From the NCBI RefSeq assembly GCF_002090135.1, contig NZ_BBRL01000011.1:1-64000 (forward strand): DNA of 64,000 bases. Direction: 5' to 3'. The notes beneath the pieces are model-generated. The model worked only from the letters and a program-made list of their open reading frames with translations, ran no database searches and was not told where the DNA came from. This DNA comes from Demequina sp. NBRC 110055. Lineage in GTDB: Bacteria > Actinomycetota > Actinomycetes > Actinomycetales > Demequinaceae. Position 1 is the first letter of the stretch, and each line of letters opens with the position of its first letter. The translations under genes were made by a program, and so were the position numbers. Positions 52,497-61,639 of this stretch are shown piece after piece.

Positions 52497-52973
52497 ATGA
52501 GTCAGTACGTCGTGTCGAGCGTGCAGGTGCTTTCGGCGCACGGGAGTTTCACGATGGAGTGCGACGGCGGGCAGCGAGTGGAGTTCGAACTGTCATCAAT
52601 AGGCCGCGACCACGTCAACGTGGTCTCACCCGACGACGCGGCCCGCGGACTCGAGGGGGTACGGGCACGGCTGCTGTGGGTGATGTCGGGGCCCGATGAT
52701 GACGCCCAGGAGGCGCCCGCGGTCCTGCGAGCGGGCATGGCACACACGCTCTTCGTTGCCGGCGACCCAGAGGTACGCACTATCGAGCTGCCGGTCGCAA
52801 CGCGTCTGTACGCGACAGACTTGACCTTCAACTCCGAAGTCCCAGCCGAGAGATCTCCGACGGAGAGTAACCTGCACGGACCTGGGGCCGAGCCTGTACG
52901 CCGCCTTGAGCCACCTCGCGAAATCCGACGCCACACGGTGACGGACGGCAATGCAGGTCGCGACGACGACTGA
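52497..52973 (+). CDS. Hypothetical protein
   Basis: A 158-residue protein with a probably beta-rich first half (YVVSSVQVLSAHGSFTMECDGG; VEFELSSIGRDHVNVVSPDD) and a charged, disordered tail from about 120. No membrane segment or known domain. It lies just upstream of an inserted IS3-family element in the opposite orientation. A weak GAGAG precedes the ATG. Confidence 0.6.
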   Translation: MSQYVVSSVQVLSAHGSFTMECDGGQRVEFELSSIGRDHVNVVSPDDAARGLEGVRARLLWVMSGPDDDAQEAPAVLRAGMAHTLFVAGDPEVRTIELPVATRLYATDLTFNSEVPAERSPTESNLHGPGAEPVRRLEPPREIRRHTVTDGNAGRDDD

Positions 52974-53115
52974 AGTCCGCGTCTTGGACGACCCGGGATA
53001 CATCCCGTGCTGAGGCGCTCGGAGGCCCGCGCTTCCTCGATACTCGCTTACCGCGACCACACATACGGCGCATCACCCGGATGGGCGTGGTGAACGAGAA
53101 CGTGACAAGCGTGGC

Positions 53116-53909
53116 TTAAGCCGCGAGTTTTGCGACGGGTCTCATGACAGCCGCGAACTCGACGGGGGGGGTCAAACCTCCGAGACAGTCTTGCGGTCGG
53201 CAGTGGTGGTACGTCCGCTCGATCCAGGTCACGATCGCCGGGCGTAGTTCCCGGCGAGTGTGCCAGCGTCGCTGGTTGAATACGTTGGTCTCCAGCAGCG
53301 ACCAGAACGACTCCATCGCGGCGTTATCCCCTGCAGCGCCGACGGGTCCCATCGAGCCGACCATTCCGTGACGGTACAGTGCTCGCGCCATCTTGCGAGA
53401 ACGGAACTGGCTACCCTGATCGCATGCAGGATGCAGCCAGCGACATCACCGCGGCGGGCGACGGCGAATTTGAGGCCGTCGACGGCATGCCCGGCAGGCA
53501 TCCGATCGACGATTGAGTAGCCCACGATGCGGCCCGAGTAGACGTCCTTGATCGCGCAGCAGCACAGTTTGCCTTCGTCCGTCCGACGCTCCGTGATGTC
53601 AGTCAGCCACACCCCGTCGAGAGCGTCTGCGGTGAAGACTCGCTCGACGAAATCCTCGAACACCGGCGGGTCGGAGCGCTTGCCCTCGAGGAACCGGTAG
53701 CCGAACGTCGGGTCGTCCGTATGGGCGTCCCACAGGACGTTGACACGGTGCGCCTGCACCCACTCGGTAACGGTCACGGGATCGGCCCGCCACCGACAGT
53801 ACGTCTGACGCGAGAGCTTGAGGACCCGGCACCGCACCGCGACGGGGATACCGTCACCAGCGAGTTCACTTACGAGCGGGCACAACCTTTTCCCGGTAAC
53901 TGCGCCTGG
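53116..53909 (-). pseudogene. IS3-family orfB (transposase), disrupted
   Basis: The DDE integrase core is readable in pieces: GIPVAVRCRVLKLSRQTYCRW, DGVWLTDITE (first Asp), CAIKDVYSGRIVGYSI, and in a second frame GSMGPVGAAGDNAAMESFWSLL (catalytic Glu) and RPAIVTWIERTYHHCRPQ. At least one frameshift near 53380 separates them, and after FGYRF about 45 residues of the HTH/linker region are missing compared with the copy at 61.6 kb. It cannot encode a whole transposase. Confidence 0.82.
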
Positions 53910-54179
53910 GACAAGTAGGCGGCCGCATGACCTAAGACCTCGTTCTCCTGCTTGCGCAAACGGATGCGCCACTTCAGCTCACTCGTCTCGGCAGCATCGG
54001 CCGCGGTAACGCCGACCAGTCCGGCCGGACTCGACGTCATCGGCACGCAGCCACTTCTGCAAGCAGGCCTCACAGATCCCGAAGTCCCGTGCAATCTGCT
54101 TGGTCCTCACGCCGTCCTCACGGCAACGAGCGACCGCGATCACGTCGTCTCGGAAATCTTCCCGATAGGGCGCGGGCAT
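53870..54179 (-). pseudogene. IS3-family orfA, frameshifted
   Basis: Begins PAPYREDFRDDVIAVARCREDG with the helix-turn-helix TKQIARDFGICEACLQKWLRADD, then shifts frame; the leucine-zipper part continues as ELKWRIRLRKQENEVLGHAAAYL. The intact equivalent is at 61350-61639. Confidence 0.8.
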
Positions 54180-54260
54180 GGGTACACACTGCCAACAGCG
54201 CCACACGGCACTACAGATCAGATGTCGCCAATCCGTTCACCACGCCCGTTCTCGCCCGGG

Positions 54261-55385
54261 CTAGCGATCCTTCAGTGCGCTCAATAGGGTTCCTGTAGGA
54301 CGTGCGCCCAGCACGATTACCGCGATGGTAGCGCCTATGAGCGTGAGTGCGGTGTGCACAGAGACGAGCGCCAATGCTTGGCTCGGTGCCGCACCAAATG
54401 CGAGACTTCCCACGAGGCCGATCGACCAACCAAAGGACGCTCCCACGCACGCGAGCGTTGCCCATTCGGCCACGGTCATGACGAGTCGAGATGACGCCCT
54501 CATCCCGAAGGTTGCGTAGATAGCGATATGCGCCCGCCGGAACCATTGCAGCAGCGCCCACAGTAAGCCGAGTAGCGCAGCCGCAGGCAGCCACAACCAC
54601 CGCAATGGTCGATCCTCGTAGGCAGTCGTGTAGTCAATTGTGAACTCCGACTCGAAGAGTCTGGGGCTGACTACTGCGGGCGTGCCGTCATACGACAGCT
54701 GTGCGGGGAGAGCAGACTCTACTGCGCTGTGGTGGGCTGCATCGGTTCGGACAAAACAAGTGTCGGCCTCGTCCACAAGGTGGGCAGGCATCAGCAACGA
54801 TCCGTCAAATTCGTCGCCTATCGAGGCGCTTTCTGCGACTCTTACCTCAAGCGGAACGGAGCTATCAAGTGCGCTGGTTTCGCCTGAACGGACTATGACG
54901 GTAGCGACTTCGCCATCGCTGACCCCTGTGCGTTCGGCGAAGGCGGCAGTAGCTATGACCACGCCGTGGCTACTCGGCTCGACGTCGAGAAACTCCATAG
55001 CTCCGGGCGAGACACTGTAGACAGACGCACGGCCTCCGGGAATCTGGATAACCGAACCGTCGGCGTTGGTGCGCTTGAGGGCAAACGAAGCCTCAATCCC
55101 GTCGATCTGCGACAATCGTTCGCATTTTACCGCGGGGATCGGGAGCGCCGAGTTGGAATCCTGTTGCATGCCAGCAACTACGAATACGTGACCTCCCGCG
55201 TCGATCCATGAGCGTTCGGCTTCGATCAGGCGCGTTACTCCGACAGCATCAGCGACCCCAGGCGCTGCGATCGCCCAGGCGACCGCTACAACGATCAGTA
55301 CGGATGTCCACCGCCCGGAGCGCGCAGTCGCGACACCTTCGCTTGCCGAGAGCCTCCATGGCCACGCGCGCCGCCCCGGCCTCAA
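54261..55385 (-). CDS. ABC transporter permease, MacB/FtsX type
   Basis: A 374-residue permease with the MacB layout: one N-terminal membrane helix (SVLIVVAVAWAIAAPGVAD, about 29-47), a large external domain of about 210 residues, then three C-terminal helices (LWLPAAALLGLLWALLQWF, LACVGASFGWSIGLVGSLAF, ALTLIGATIAVIVLGA). Such permeases move lipids, peptides or drive enzymes through mechanical motion instead of classical transport. The ATG overlaps the ATPase stop by 4 nt. The stop lies 13 nt from the IS end, so a slight C-terminal truncation cannot be ruled out. Confidence 0.82.
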   Translation of the reverse strand: MRPGRRAWPWRLSASEGVATARSGRWTSVLIVVAVAWAIAAPGVADAVGVTRLIEAERSWIDAGGHVFVVAGMQQDSNSALPIPAVKCERLSQIDGIEASFALKRTNADGSVIQIPGGRASVYSVSPGAMEFLDVEPSSHGVVIATAAFAERTGVSDGEVATVIVRSGETSALDSSVPLEVRVAESASIGDEFDGSLLMPAHLVDEADTCFVRTDAAHHSAVESALPAQLSYDGTPAVVSPRLFESEFTIDYTTAYEDRPLRWLWLPAAALLGLLWALLQWFRRAHIAIYATFGMRASSRLVMTVAEWATLACVGASFGWSIGLVGSLAFGAAPSQALALVSVHTALTLIGATIAVIVLGARPTGTLLSALKDR

Positions 55386-56035
55386 GCGCGGCCACCAAGG
55401 TGTTCGAAGATCTCACCGTCGCGGAGTTCAAGTACGGTGTCGCACCGCGCAGCCACTTCCGGATCATGCGTCACGATCACGACCGTTCGCTCGCCGTGCG
55501 CCCCTATTAGCGCATCGAGAACCTTCCTGGAGGTTTGCGCATCGAGCTGGCCGGTCGGTTCGTCGGCAAGAATAATCGGCGTGTCCGATGCCAATGCGCG
55601 AGCAATCGCGACCCGCTGCGCCTCACCGCCAGACAGTATCCGAGCTGGGTCGTTCTCACGGCCGAAAAGCCCGACAGCCGAGAGGCACTCTATCGAGCGC
55701 GTCCGAGCTTCCGAACGGGAAGCGCCCGCTGAGTATGCGCCTAGCGCAATGTTGTCGAGGACCGTGCGGTCGGGAAGCAGAGAAACCGTCTGCAATACCC
55801 ACGATGCCGTCTCTGAAAGCGAACGACGGCGACCCGTGCTGTCAAGAGCATGGATCGCTCCGTGCTGCATTGGCAACAGCCTGCCCATCAGCGACAAGAG
55901 CGTAGTTTTCCCCGAGCCGGACGGCCCCACGATCGCGGCTGCTGCTCCGGAAGCCACAGTAAAGTCGACCCCTGTCAGGACTTCATGATCGCCATGCGGG
56001 TACCTGTAGGTAACTTGGCTGGCAACTAGTCGCAC
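55382..56035 (-). CDS. ABC transporter ATP-binding protein, MacB/LolD type
   Basis: A 217-residue ATPase with Walker A GPSGSGKTT (37-45), LLPDRTVLDNIALG after the Q-loop, signature LSGGEAQRVAIARAL, Walker B IILADEPTGQLD and switch His in VIVTHDPE. These are the features of LolD/MacB/FtsE ATPases that work with FtsX-like permeases. GTG start overlaps the adaptor gene stop by 10 nt; it is the third gene of the overlapping operon. Confidence 0.93.
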   Translation of the reverse strand: MRLVASQVTYRYPHGDHEVLTGVDFTVASGAAAAIVGPSGSGKTTLLSLMGRLLPMQHGAIHALDSTGRRRSLSETASWVLQTVSLLPDRTVLDNIALGAYSAGASRSEARTRSIECLSAVGLFGRENDPARILSGGEAQRVAIARALASDTPIILADEPTGQLDAQTSRKVLDALIGAHGERTVVIVTHDPEVAARCDTVLELRDGEIFEHLGGRA

Positions 56036-57105
56036 GACAAATCACTTCGAACCTCGCGCGGATTGAGTAACACCGTCTGACCCAGCAGCGACGGCTCGAG
56101 TTCGACGGTGCCGAGGGATCCACCTGCGGGCTCCACGACGATCGCCGCTTCTTGCACGCCGGGAAAGAAGCATGTGCGACCGGCGCCGTCGGCTACCAAT
56201 GCTGAGGCAGGAACCGTCGCTACCGTTCGCGGTGTCGCCAGTCGAATAGTCCCCACGCTCTCCTCAAGAGTGCCCATCGCTTCCGCGATGGCAGAGACCG
56301 ATTCGGGCTCTGTCACCGCTCCGGTGCCGACCTGGTAGGGAGTAGTCACGCCCAAGACTTCCAACTCGACGGCACCGTCTCGTGGGAGCGCTCCTGTCTC
56401 GGTGACTCCGATAGCCGCTAGCGAGGCAGTCGTTGTGAAAACCTCGCTGCCAGGTACAACCGCGTCACCAAGCGCCACCACCATGTCACTAACCGTTGCA
56501 GGCTCAGGACCGACCCAGACCAACGCCCCACGTGACAGCGTCGTGTTGTTCTTGCCGTAGCCGGAATCCTCATTGAAAGCCATAATTGCGCGCGCTGTGG
56601 AGACTCCGGCTTCGCCGTCAGCTTGGCTTTCAAGGTAACCCAAGTCCTTCAGGAGCTGCTGGGCCGTACGGACGTCATCACCCTCATCGCCGCGAGATAT
56701 GTCTCGGTACAGCGGCGCCTGCGCAACGTACGCGACCACGCTTCTGGCGTCAATCTCGATGAGTTGCATCCCTTGCGCAACCTCATCGCCGACCTTGGCG
56801 TTGAGGGCCGTGATCGTGCCGCTGGCGTGAGCGGTGGGTACGATTGCGTTGGCGTACTCAATAGTGACTGCGACATTCGTGTCGCCGCTTCGGTTTGCGG
56901 CTTCAACGGCGCCGATCAGGGGCTCGGCCCGCGCCGACGACTCCAGCGGCGACTGGCTTGCTACTACAACGACCCACGTTCCTAGCGCCATAAGCGGCGC
57001 AACCAAAACCGTGACAAGAACGACAGTCGCACTCGCGCTCAGATACGACCGCTTCGTAACATTCATCGAACGGTCGGAGACTGCGTCGTCAATCTCAGTA
57101 GGCAT
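56026..57105 (-). CDS. Membrane-anchored adaptor with peptidoglycan-binding domain
   Basis: A 359-residue single-pass protein. Membrane segment at about 24-49 (ATVVLVTVLVAPLMALGTWVVVVA), lipoyl/HlyD-like strands (ASGTITALNAKVGDEVAQGMQLIEID), then a peptidoglycan-binding_1 insert (RGDEGDDVRTAQQLLKDLGYL...VSTARAIMAFNEDSGY) and a second barrel-like part. In Gram-positives such HlyD/PG-binding fusions take the adaptor place in MacAB-type systems. Overlaps the lipoprotein stop by 11 nt. Confidence 0.85.
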   Translation of the reverse strand: MPTEIDDAVSDRSMNVTKRSYLSASATVVLVTVLVAPLMALGTWVVVVASQSPLESSARAEPLIGAVEAANRSGDTNVAVTIEYANAIVPTAHASGTITALNAKVGDEVAQGMQLIEIDARSVVAYVAQAPLYRDISRGDEGDDVRTAQQLLKDLGYLESQADGEAGVSTARAIMAFNEDSGYGKNNTTLSRGALVWVGPEPATVSDMVVALGDAVVPGSEVFTTTASLAAIGVTETGALPRDGAVELEVLGVTTPYQVGTGAVTEPESVSAIAEAMGTLEESVGTIRLATPRTVATVPASALVADGAGRTCFFPGVQEAAIVVEPAGGSLGTVELEPSLLGQTVLLNPREVRSDLSCD

Positions 57106-57706
57106 CGATATCTACTTCTAGCAAGCAGTCGTCTCCCTGATAGGACGTCGAATTCATTAATTCAACCGCGCGTTCAGCGAGCTCGAGACCATCGGCATCG
57201 ACGTCTGGCGAAATATCTTCGTTCTCGAGGCATGTGCACAAAGCACGCTGCTCGGATTGCACGCACGCATCGCGCTGCGCCTCCCAACTTGGCTGCACCG
57301 CGTATCGCCACTGGACTGCCTGGAGGTTCTGGCGATCACGTTCGTCGACGATAGGCATCTGGCCGTCAGACGCATCCACCGTTTCTGCCGCAACGGCGTA
57401 TCTCGGGAATGCCATGCCCCCGTCGTATGAATCCACTTCGTACTGAGCGTCAAGCCCTGCGTCGATTAGACATTGAACAGGCAGCCTGGCCGCTTCCCGT
57501 GCGGCGTCGAGTGTCAGTTCTCCCCGTTCGCGCGCGTCTTCAAGGACCTGTAGCTGAGCGTCACTGGCCCCAATGCCTCTTGCGAGTTGTAATGCGTCGT
57601 TGACCTGCGATTTGAAGGCGACGCCATCTGCGCTGTTCTCTGCCACAGCGCAAGACGACGCCAAGACGGCGGACGCGACACCCACACTCATCCACACCGC
57701 ACGCAT
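57095..57706 (-). CDS. Lipoprotein of a cysteine-patterned family (member 1)
   Basis: A 203-residue lipoprotein: signal peptide with VLASSC lipobox (Cys about 19). The mature part has GASDAQLQVLEDARERGELTL, QCLIDAGLDA, DACVQS, LCTCLENE, a DVDADGLELAERAVEL segment and DDCLLEVDID. The four conserved Cys positions (QC, AC, CL, DC) and the surrounding words match the lipoproteins at 58305 and 60602. First gene of the adaptor-ATPase-permease operon; probably an extracellular partner or sensor. The function is unknown. Confidence 0.8.
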   Translation of the reverse strand: MRAVWMSVGVASAVLASSCAVAENSADGVAFKSQVNDALQLARGIGASDAQLQVLEDARERGELTLDAAREAARLPVQCLIDAGLDAQYEVDSYDGGMAFPRYAVAAETVDASDGQMPIVDERDRQNLQAVQWRYAVQPSWEAQRDACVQSEQRALCTCLENEDISPDVDADGLELAERAVELMNSTSYQGDDCLLEVDIDAY

Positions 57707-58259
57707 CAGGCGACCGCGACGTCGTTGGCGAGCCCATCTACGCAGTAGTCGCCGCGTAGAGCGAACGGCGTACACGCGTATCCGTCTCCAACGCGCGAGT
57801 CTCCGCACCGAGAGCAAACTCCGGAATGTTGCAGAAGACCAACATCATTCAGATGTGCCGCCAGCAAGTTCTGAGGCCCCTCGAAAAAGCCATTACTCTC
57901 AGCAAACAACTCGGCGATCCCCCAACTACCCGTCGACTCATCACCACTTCCAGGCGTCAAGGATCGACACGAAATATCCCACACAAGCCTGTGAGATTCA
58001 GAATATTGAGTGCGGAATTCTTCCGTCGACGCTAGCGCATGTCCGAGGGCCTCGCAAGGCTCGGCGACCGTCACGCCCCCGGGAGCGGGCGAGTGATCAG
58101 ACGCAGCAAGATGTCACGTGTCAGGAGACACACCATTCCCATAACTCTAGGAACTGGAAGCCTGCGCCAACGCGCTTCAGCGTCACATCGCGCTTCGCAA
58201 CTGAACTCCCACGGAGAGACAAGGGCGGCGGCACGACTCCTGGCAAACATGTCCGAAAA
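57707..58259. other. Divergent intergenic stretch without a recognised gene
   Basis: About 550 nt between two lipoprotein genes of the same family facing away from each other. Short frames are present but none is protein-like. The 17-nt palindrome at its right end is the only clear element. Confidence 0.45.
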
Positions 58260-58276
58260 CGTCTAGCATATAGACG
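58260..58276. promoter_or_regulatory. 17-nt palindrome upstream of lipoprotein 2
   Basis: CGTCTA-GCATA-TAGACG is a perfect 6-5-6 inverted repeat 29 nt before the GTG of the lipoprotein gene, overlapping TAGCAT/TATAGA, a likely -10. It is a candidate operator. Confidence 0.55.
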
Positions 58277-58304
58277 CCATCTTCGATTGTCCCGGGGGGC
58301 GACA

Positions 58305-59045
58305 GTGACACGAAACAAGCCGCTAACTCAACTGGTTTTCGCCTTCGTAGCATTGGTCGCGTTGAGCGGCTGCGTTCCAGGCCCTGATCCCAGCTATACC
58401 GTTGTGGCGGCGTCGCCGAGTGACCAGCAGCCGGCTGGTTCGACGGCAGACCCGACCTCTTCCTCGGAAACCGAGGTACCGCAGCCTGCACCTAGTCAAT
58501 CCTCCGCCTCACAGATGCCTGTCGGTGAAATCCCACCCGAGGGCACTATCGACTACTTCGAGTACTTGGCCAAGAACGATCCCTCAGTTAGCGACGCTCA
58601 GCGCGACCGCCTCTCGCGCGCTGCCAGCACCGGGAATCTCTCATTCGAGGAGTACTCACAAGCGATTGACGCGGCGTTGGGGTGCATCACGGATGCCGGC
58701 GTCGCAATATACGGCCCAAAGCGCAAAGACAATTCCGGATATCCACGGCTCAGTTACGGATTCGCGGCAGGGACCGGCGAAGACGGCAGTGCCAGTACCC
58801 CGGTTCCCGATGCATGCATACGGCAACACAGCTGGTACGTCGAGATGGCGTATTCGGATCAGCCTAGAGTGCAGCAACTACTTTCCGACTCACTGGAATC
58901 CAAGCGAGAGTCCGTGCGAATATGCGCCGAAGGCGCCGGGATCACTGCGGACAATCAGTTGCCTGTGCGCGCGTGGCTGCTCGAGTTGGTTCACACCTCG
59001 GCCGGACGTGACTGCGTCGCTGCAGCGGACATCACAGAGTTCTAG
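58305..59045 (+). CDS. Lipoprotein of the cysteine-patterned family (member 2)
   Basis: A 246-residue lipoprotein: signal peptide with a VALSGC lipobox (Cys about 24), a Ser/Pro/Gln-rich linker to about 80, then DPSVSDAQRDRLSRAASTGNLSFEEYSQAIDAALGCITDAG, PDACIRQHSWYVEMAYSDQP, RICAEGAGIT and GRDCVAAADI. The four cysteine sites align with those of members 1 and 3. GTG start follows GGGGGGCGACA. A terminator hairpin comes after the gene. Confidence 0.82.
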   Translation: MTRNKPLTQLVFAFVALVALSGCVPGPDPSYTVVAASPSDQQPAGSTADPTSSSETEVPQPAPSQSSASQMPVGEIPPEGTIDYFEYLAKNDPSVSDAQRDRLSRAASTGNLSFEEYSQAIDAALGCITDAGVAIYGPKRKDNSGYPRLSYGFAAGTGEDGSASTPVPDACIRQHSWYVEMAYSDQPRVQQLLSDSLESKRESVRICAEGAGITADNQLPVRAWLLELVHTSAGRDCVAAADITEF

Positions 59046-59087
59046 TGACCCGCGCGTGTGACGCGATGGCGCCGCCTCATTGAGATG

Positions 59088-59120
59088 GGCGGTGAAGACT
59101 TCTAGGTAAGTCTTCCCGCC
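59088..59120 (+). terminator. Terminator hairpin after lipoprotein 2
   Basis: GGCGG-GAAGACTT and AAGTCTTC-CCGCC form a 13-bp stem with a single bulged T and a six-nt loop. Confidence 0.65.
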
Positions 59121-59188
59121 TCCGCCCACGCTGCAATCACCGCTCCGAGTGTCCTAAGTCGAAGCTGTCTGTCGAGGGGAAGAGGAAG

Positions 59189-59692
59189 ATGCCCACGAGA
59201 ACCAAGGAACACGTAGGAGCCATTAAGACGCCACGGAAGAAGCGATACGTATCGTCCACCTTCCGCGTCGCCGCGGGCATTACGTTGGCATGTTGCGTTT
59301 CCGGATGCACATCCAATATCGCCGACGAGTACCCAACAGAAGTTCAGGTCGTCGCCTTAATTGACTCTGCATACCATGGCAGGCTCGATCAAGACGCACT
59401 GTGCAGCGTCGCCACTTCTCGTAGTACATGTATCGCCACGCTCCAGGGCGCAGGCACTCCGCCTCCAGCGGTTCCAAACGTTACCTGTACAGCGAAATAT
59501 GCCGGTGAAGGTGCGATGACACGCGGCCGACTCGTCCGTGTCTCAACACAAAGCGACGCAGGCGGAGTTGTTTTCGAGACGATCGCGATTAGCACGCAAG
59601 AAGGCGCGCGCCTCGTGAACCCGGTCTACTGGGTAGCGGCTACTGTCTCGTCAGGCAACACCTCAGACGACAGTATTGACTTCAACTGCTGA
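59189..59692 (+). CDS. Putative lipoprotein, unrelated to its neighbours
   Basis: A 167-residue protein with a long basic N-terminus, a signal segment (FRVAAGITLACCVSGC) and lipobox VSGC. The mature part has DALCSVATSRSTCIATLQ and a strand-rich TCTAKYAGEGAMTRGRLVRVSTQS region ending in Cys, reminiscent of small secreted beta domains. No family recognised. Ribosome site GAGGGGAAGAGG precedes the ATG. Confidence 0.72.
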   Translation: MPTRTKEHVGAIKTPRKKRYVSSTFRVAAGITLACCVSGCTSNIADEYPTEVQVVALIDSAYHGRLDQDALCSVATSRSTCIATLQGAGTPPPAVPNVTCTAKYAGEGAMTRGRLVRVSTQSDAGGVVFETIAISTQEGARLVNPVYWVAATVSSGNTSDDSIDFNC

Positions 59693-60576
59693 GACGTAGC
59701 AGTGCAAGCGTCCAGGTTCGAGCATTTGGCCGCATTGAACGCCGCGATCGATCAACCGAATTGCGTGTGGACACGAACACGGGCGAAAATCGCCGTCGCG
59801 GCCCATCAACCCCCTTGTCGCCGGAGGACACGGGCGTCGAAGACACGTGGGATCAGGCGAGCCCGCCAGCCGGACCAAGCGTCGTCTGGCAATGCGGCTC
59901 AGACTCGACCGTGGCCAGACGAACCTCGCTCAGATAATGGACGGGCCCGCTGGATTTGAAGCTCGGGGACTCCAACAACGTGGAGTTCTTTCAAGCGCGC
60001 CGATGCATCACGTATCCCGCGGCCCGCTTTAGCGCACGTCACTTAACCAGTCCCAAAAGCCTGCGTGCCCATTGCGCTGATGCAAACTTGAGAATCCTGG
60101 GCGCCGACCATCCGCCACGATCCCGCGCATGCAACTGCGATACACACGCGGATCGAAAAGGTCTCATACCAATAGGCACACGCCCGGCAATCATCGACGC
60201 GAGCGACTCTTGACGAGAGCCAACCCAAGCGATAAATTCGATAAACAGGCCTGGGGGACGATCGCTTGGGCCCATGGAGGCGTTATTTGCAAGTCTATAG
60301 CGAATCGTCGCGACGTCGCACATGCGCTTCAATGCATTTATAGCTTATCTTGTTACACAAAATGTTTCAGCGTGGGAGTAGGGTGCACTACATCTCTTGG
60401 TACGTCGCTCGCCATATTTCGCTTCGACACGACCACACAAGCTGGCGTTAGCGCGATGTTTAAAATTTTCCGCACCCAAGGTACTCATCACTGGACGCGA
60501 GACTTCCGCATTGATAATTGGAGGCTGCAGACTAAGGATGGAATCTCGAGGATCTCAGTTACCTGTGCGACCCGTC
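59693..60576. other. Long stretch without a recognised gene
   Basis: About 880 nt that is visibly poorer in GC in its right half, with scattered short frames of no clear homology. It may be decayed or recently acquired DNA. Confidence 0.45.
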
Positions 60577-60600
60577 ATCACGTGGATCGAGAGGAACAAC
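60577..60600 (+). pseudogene. Tiny IS3 transposase remnant
   Basis: The frame reads VITWIERNN, and ATCACGTGGATCGAGA is identical in sequence to the IS3 orfB at 62409-62424. It also carries GAGAGGAA, which serves as the ribosome site of the lipoprotein gene that begins at 60602. Confidence 0.4.
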
Positions 60601-60601
60601 G

Positions 60602-61243
60602 GTGAGTAATTCAATTCGTCGCCTCTTGACTCCGGCACTGGCAGCAATGTGCGTACTACCAACTATCGCCGGGTGCTCAGCGGAGAACACGAGCGAGGAT
60701 TCGGCGTCGAGCGAACAGAAGCCATACTCAGAGCGGGTGCAGTCGTATCTTGAGGAAGCGACCTCCGAGGGAGCGAGCGAGACACAGATCGACGAGCTTC
60801 GCGAGGCTCTAGCTACAGGAGAGGTCCCCTACGAGACAATGCGCGGGGCAACCCAACGGGCCGTCGACTGCATGAGCAATGCGGGACTAGACGCGTCAAT
60901 CGCGGACGTGACGCAAGCTTCCGGACTCGAGGTGCCGATGTACCGAGCTTCACACGGCGAGGAGATCGACCCAGACACAGGATGGGAGATGATCCGTGCG
61001 TGCGAGACAAGCGAAACTTACTGGCTGAGCGCTGCCTATCAGCAGCAGCCAAGCGCTCGCGAACAGCTATCCCAGTACGTGCGATCCAAAGAGACTGAAC
61101 TGCGCGAATGCTTGCAGGACAACGGCGTCGAAGCCGACGACGACGCAGACGGATGGGAACTGGCGGAACTCGCCCTGGAGTTCTCAAGCGCACCGGAGGG
61201 CGGCTTTGATTGCCTGAGTACTGTCGGCATAGACGGCTTGTAG
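60602..61243 (+). CDS. Lipoprotein of the cysteine-patterned family (member 3)
   Basis: A 213-residue lipoprotein: lipobox TIAGC (Cys about 25), then GASETQIDELREALATGEVPYETMRGA, VDCMSNAGLDA, MIRACETS, RECLQDNG, DDADGWELAELALEF and FDCLSTVGIDG. These words align closely with member 1 (57095-57706), more closely than with member 2. GTG start follows GAGAGGAACAAC. It stands just left of an IS3 element, so the cluster may have been split by insertions. Confidence 0.82.
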   Translation: MSNSIRRLLTPALAAMCVLPTIAGCSAENTSEDSASSEQKPYSERVQSYLEEATSEGASETQIDELREALATGEVPYETMRGATQRAVDCMSNAGLDASIADVTQASGLEVPMYRASHGEEIDPDTGWEMIRACETSETYWLSAAYQQQPSAREQLSQYVRSKETELRECLQDNGVEADDDADGWELAELALEFSSAPEGGFDCLSTVGIDGL

Positions 61244-61349
61244 GCGCCCACTGAGGATTCAACGGCACTGGAGCGCGACTGTCGCGCAAGGGTCTGGCCC
61301 AAGATCGATTGACTCTGACCGCCACGGATCTCGGTCCGTGCTGGAAGGA

Positions 61350-61639
61350 TGTTTCCCGTGCCCAAGCCCTATCCCACCGAGTTCCGTCGAGATGTCGTCG
61401 CGGTCGCCCGTCAGGGCGGCTCGATCGCGCAGATCGCGAAGGACTTCGGCATCACTGAGTCGTGCCTGCGCAACTGGTTGAAGAAGGCCGACGTCGAGGA
61501 CGGTGTCCGTCCCGGCGTCGCTGCTGAGGGATCGGCCCAGATGCGTGAGTTGAAGACGCGCAATCTTCAGCTCGAGGAAGAGGACGAGATCCTCGGGAGG
61601 GCTGCGGCGTACTTCGCCAAGTCGATCTCCCCAAAATGA
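61350..61639 (+). CDS. IS3-family transposase OrfA
   Basis: About 96 residues: KPYPTEFRRDVVAVARQGGSIAQIAKDFGITESCLRNWLKKADV (residues 6-49) is the helix-turn-helix that binds the element ends; ELKTRNLQLEEEDEILGRAAAYF is the leucine zipper. Complete, though the partner OrfB is not. Confidence 0.88.

Larger units (their letters stand above)
53083..54247 (-). mobile_element. Degenerate IS3-family insertion sequence
   Basis: A 1.17-kb element bounded by inverted ends GGGCGTGGTGAACG (53083-53096) and CGTTCACCACGCCC (54234-54247), a perfect 14-bp match, with further partial matches inwards. It holds a broken orfA and a broken orfB. No flanking target duplication is evident. It lies 13 nt past the end of the permease gene. 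Confidence 0.8.

Noticed and set aside
57573-58304. Upstream extension of lipoprotein 2
   Set aside because: It would bury the signal peptide and lipobox in the middle of the protein and runs antisense through lipoprotein 1.
60129-60605. A 158-codon frame before lipoprotein 3
   Set aside because: Composition is irregular, no domain is visible, and it overlaps the lipoprotein start in another frame.
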